Positions 5,621-5,811 of a DNA stretch of 5,811 nt are shown piece by piece. The stretch comes from Bacteroidota bacterium (GTDB taxonomy: Bacteria; Bacteroidota; Bacteroidia; Chitinophagales; Saprospiraceae), in NCBI GenBank assembly GCA_024280135.1, contig JAJRQS010000158.1, forward strand, positions 1-5,811, written 5' to 3'. How positions within the stretch are numbered: position 1 is the first letter of the stretch; every line of letters begins with the position of its first letter. Made by a program: the position numbers and the translations under genes. A model generated the notes under the pieces. The model made no database searches. It was given only the letters and a program-made list of their open reading frames with translations, and was not told the DNA's origin.

Positions 5621-5811
5621 TTACTTAATTCCCGTAACCACCTTATCCTTAGGGGACTTAACGGTATAAACAAACCGCTCTTTAATGGATTGGCCTGCAC
5701 CCAAATCAAGTGTCCAAAGCAGACGTCCGCTTTCTTCGGTATATTCTGCTCTTCCTTTTTCCTCTAAGTCTATGCTTATTTCTTTGAGCGTGGATACAGG
5801 GATTTGGTCTA
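5621..5811 (-). CDS. DUF4139 (MuiA-like) domain protein, C-terminal end (runs off the right edge)
   Basis: The reverse strand encodes 62 residues and a TAA stop: DQIPVSTLKEISIDLEE, then AEYTEESGRLLWTLDLGAGQ, then ERFVYTVKSPKDKVV. The DQ-I-P-V-S opening, the tyrosine-rich middle with G-x-L-x-W, and the closing Y-x-V-K-x-P-K-D-K are the typical C-terminus of DUF4139 proteins, often called mucoidy inhibitor A family in annotation. The biochemical role of the domain is not established; it forms a beta-sandwich-like C-terminal domain in proteins that are often exported. The rest of the protein, including any signal peptide and the N-terminal DUF4140 domain, is outside the window. It ends 99 bases before cydA on the same strand; because cydA has its own promoter box in between, the two are probably separate transcription units. 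No clear terminator hairpin follows its stop. Confidence 0.78.
   Translation of the reverse strand, partial: DQIPVSTLKEISIDLEEKGRAEYTEESGRLLWTLDLGAGQSIKERFVYTVKSPKDKVVTGIK

Noticed and set aside
5450..5767. Open plus-strand frame of about 105 codons across the cydA promoter
   Set aside because: It is antisense to the cydA start and the DUF4139 end, both of which have clear family sequence. Similar plus-strand frames within cydA and cydB (for example 3415-3675 and 5079-5297) are shadows for the same reason.
1..5811. CRISPR arrays, tRNA or rRNA genes, insertion sequences, integrase or attachment sites
   Set aside because: None was seen on reading: no regularly spaced repeats, no cloverleaf or rRNA-like segments, and no transposase-like coding or terminal inverted repeats.

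Overview
The window looks like chromosome of a Bacteroidota member, probably Flavobacteriia. The reasons are the AT-rich composition, the near absence of Shine-Dalgarno sequences, a TAnnTTTG -7 promoter box in front of cydA, and protein sequences of flavobacterial type (MnmA, a short-Q-loop CydA, a DUF4139 protein). This is an inference from sequence style, not a database match.

Left part (1-403): the first 71 codons of mnmA, the tRNA 2-thiouridylase, on the minus strand, and then a 188-base divergent intergenic region. Middle part (404-2805, plus strand): a compact operon whose reading frames overlap. It holds two different nucleotidyltransferases of the RlaP/COG3541 type (DNA polymerase beta superfamily, linked to RNA repair), followed by a membrane-anchored CHAP-domain amidase/peptidase. 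The second nucleotidyltransferase is broken by a one-base frameshift at an A5 run (1760-1764), which separates its catalytic half from its helical half.

Right part (2802-5620, minus strand): a cytochrome bd oxidase operon, cydA-cydB, followed 9 bases later by a small glycine-rich protein with three membrane segments. Its own promoter lies just upstream of cydA and gives a very short leader. The operon ends tail to tail with the CHAP gene, and the two stop codons overlap. At the right edge (5621-5811, minus strand) is the C-terminal end of a DUF4139 protein.

Functionally, CydAB forms a quinol:O2 oxidoreductase used at low oxygen or under respiratory stress. MnmA modifies the wobble uridine of tRNAs. 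The RlaP pair may add nucleotides to, or otherwise process, damaged RNA ends. No RNA ligase is visible in the window to complete such a pathway. I do not see a clearly undescribed system. The points most worth a second look are the RlaP-RlaP-CHAP operon with its frameshift, the small membrane protein attached to cydAB, and the alanine at the usual Q-loop lysine position of CydA.
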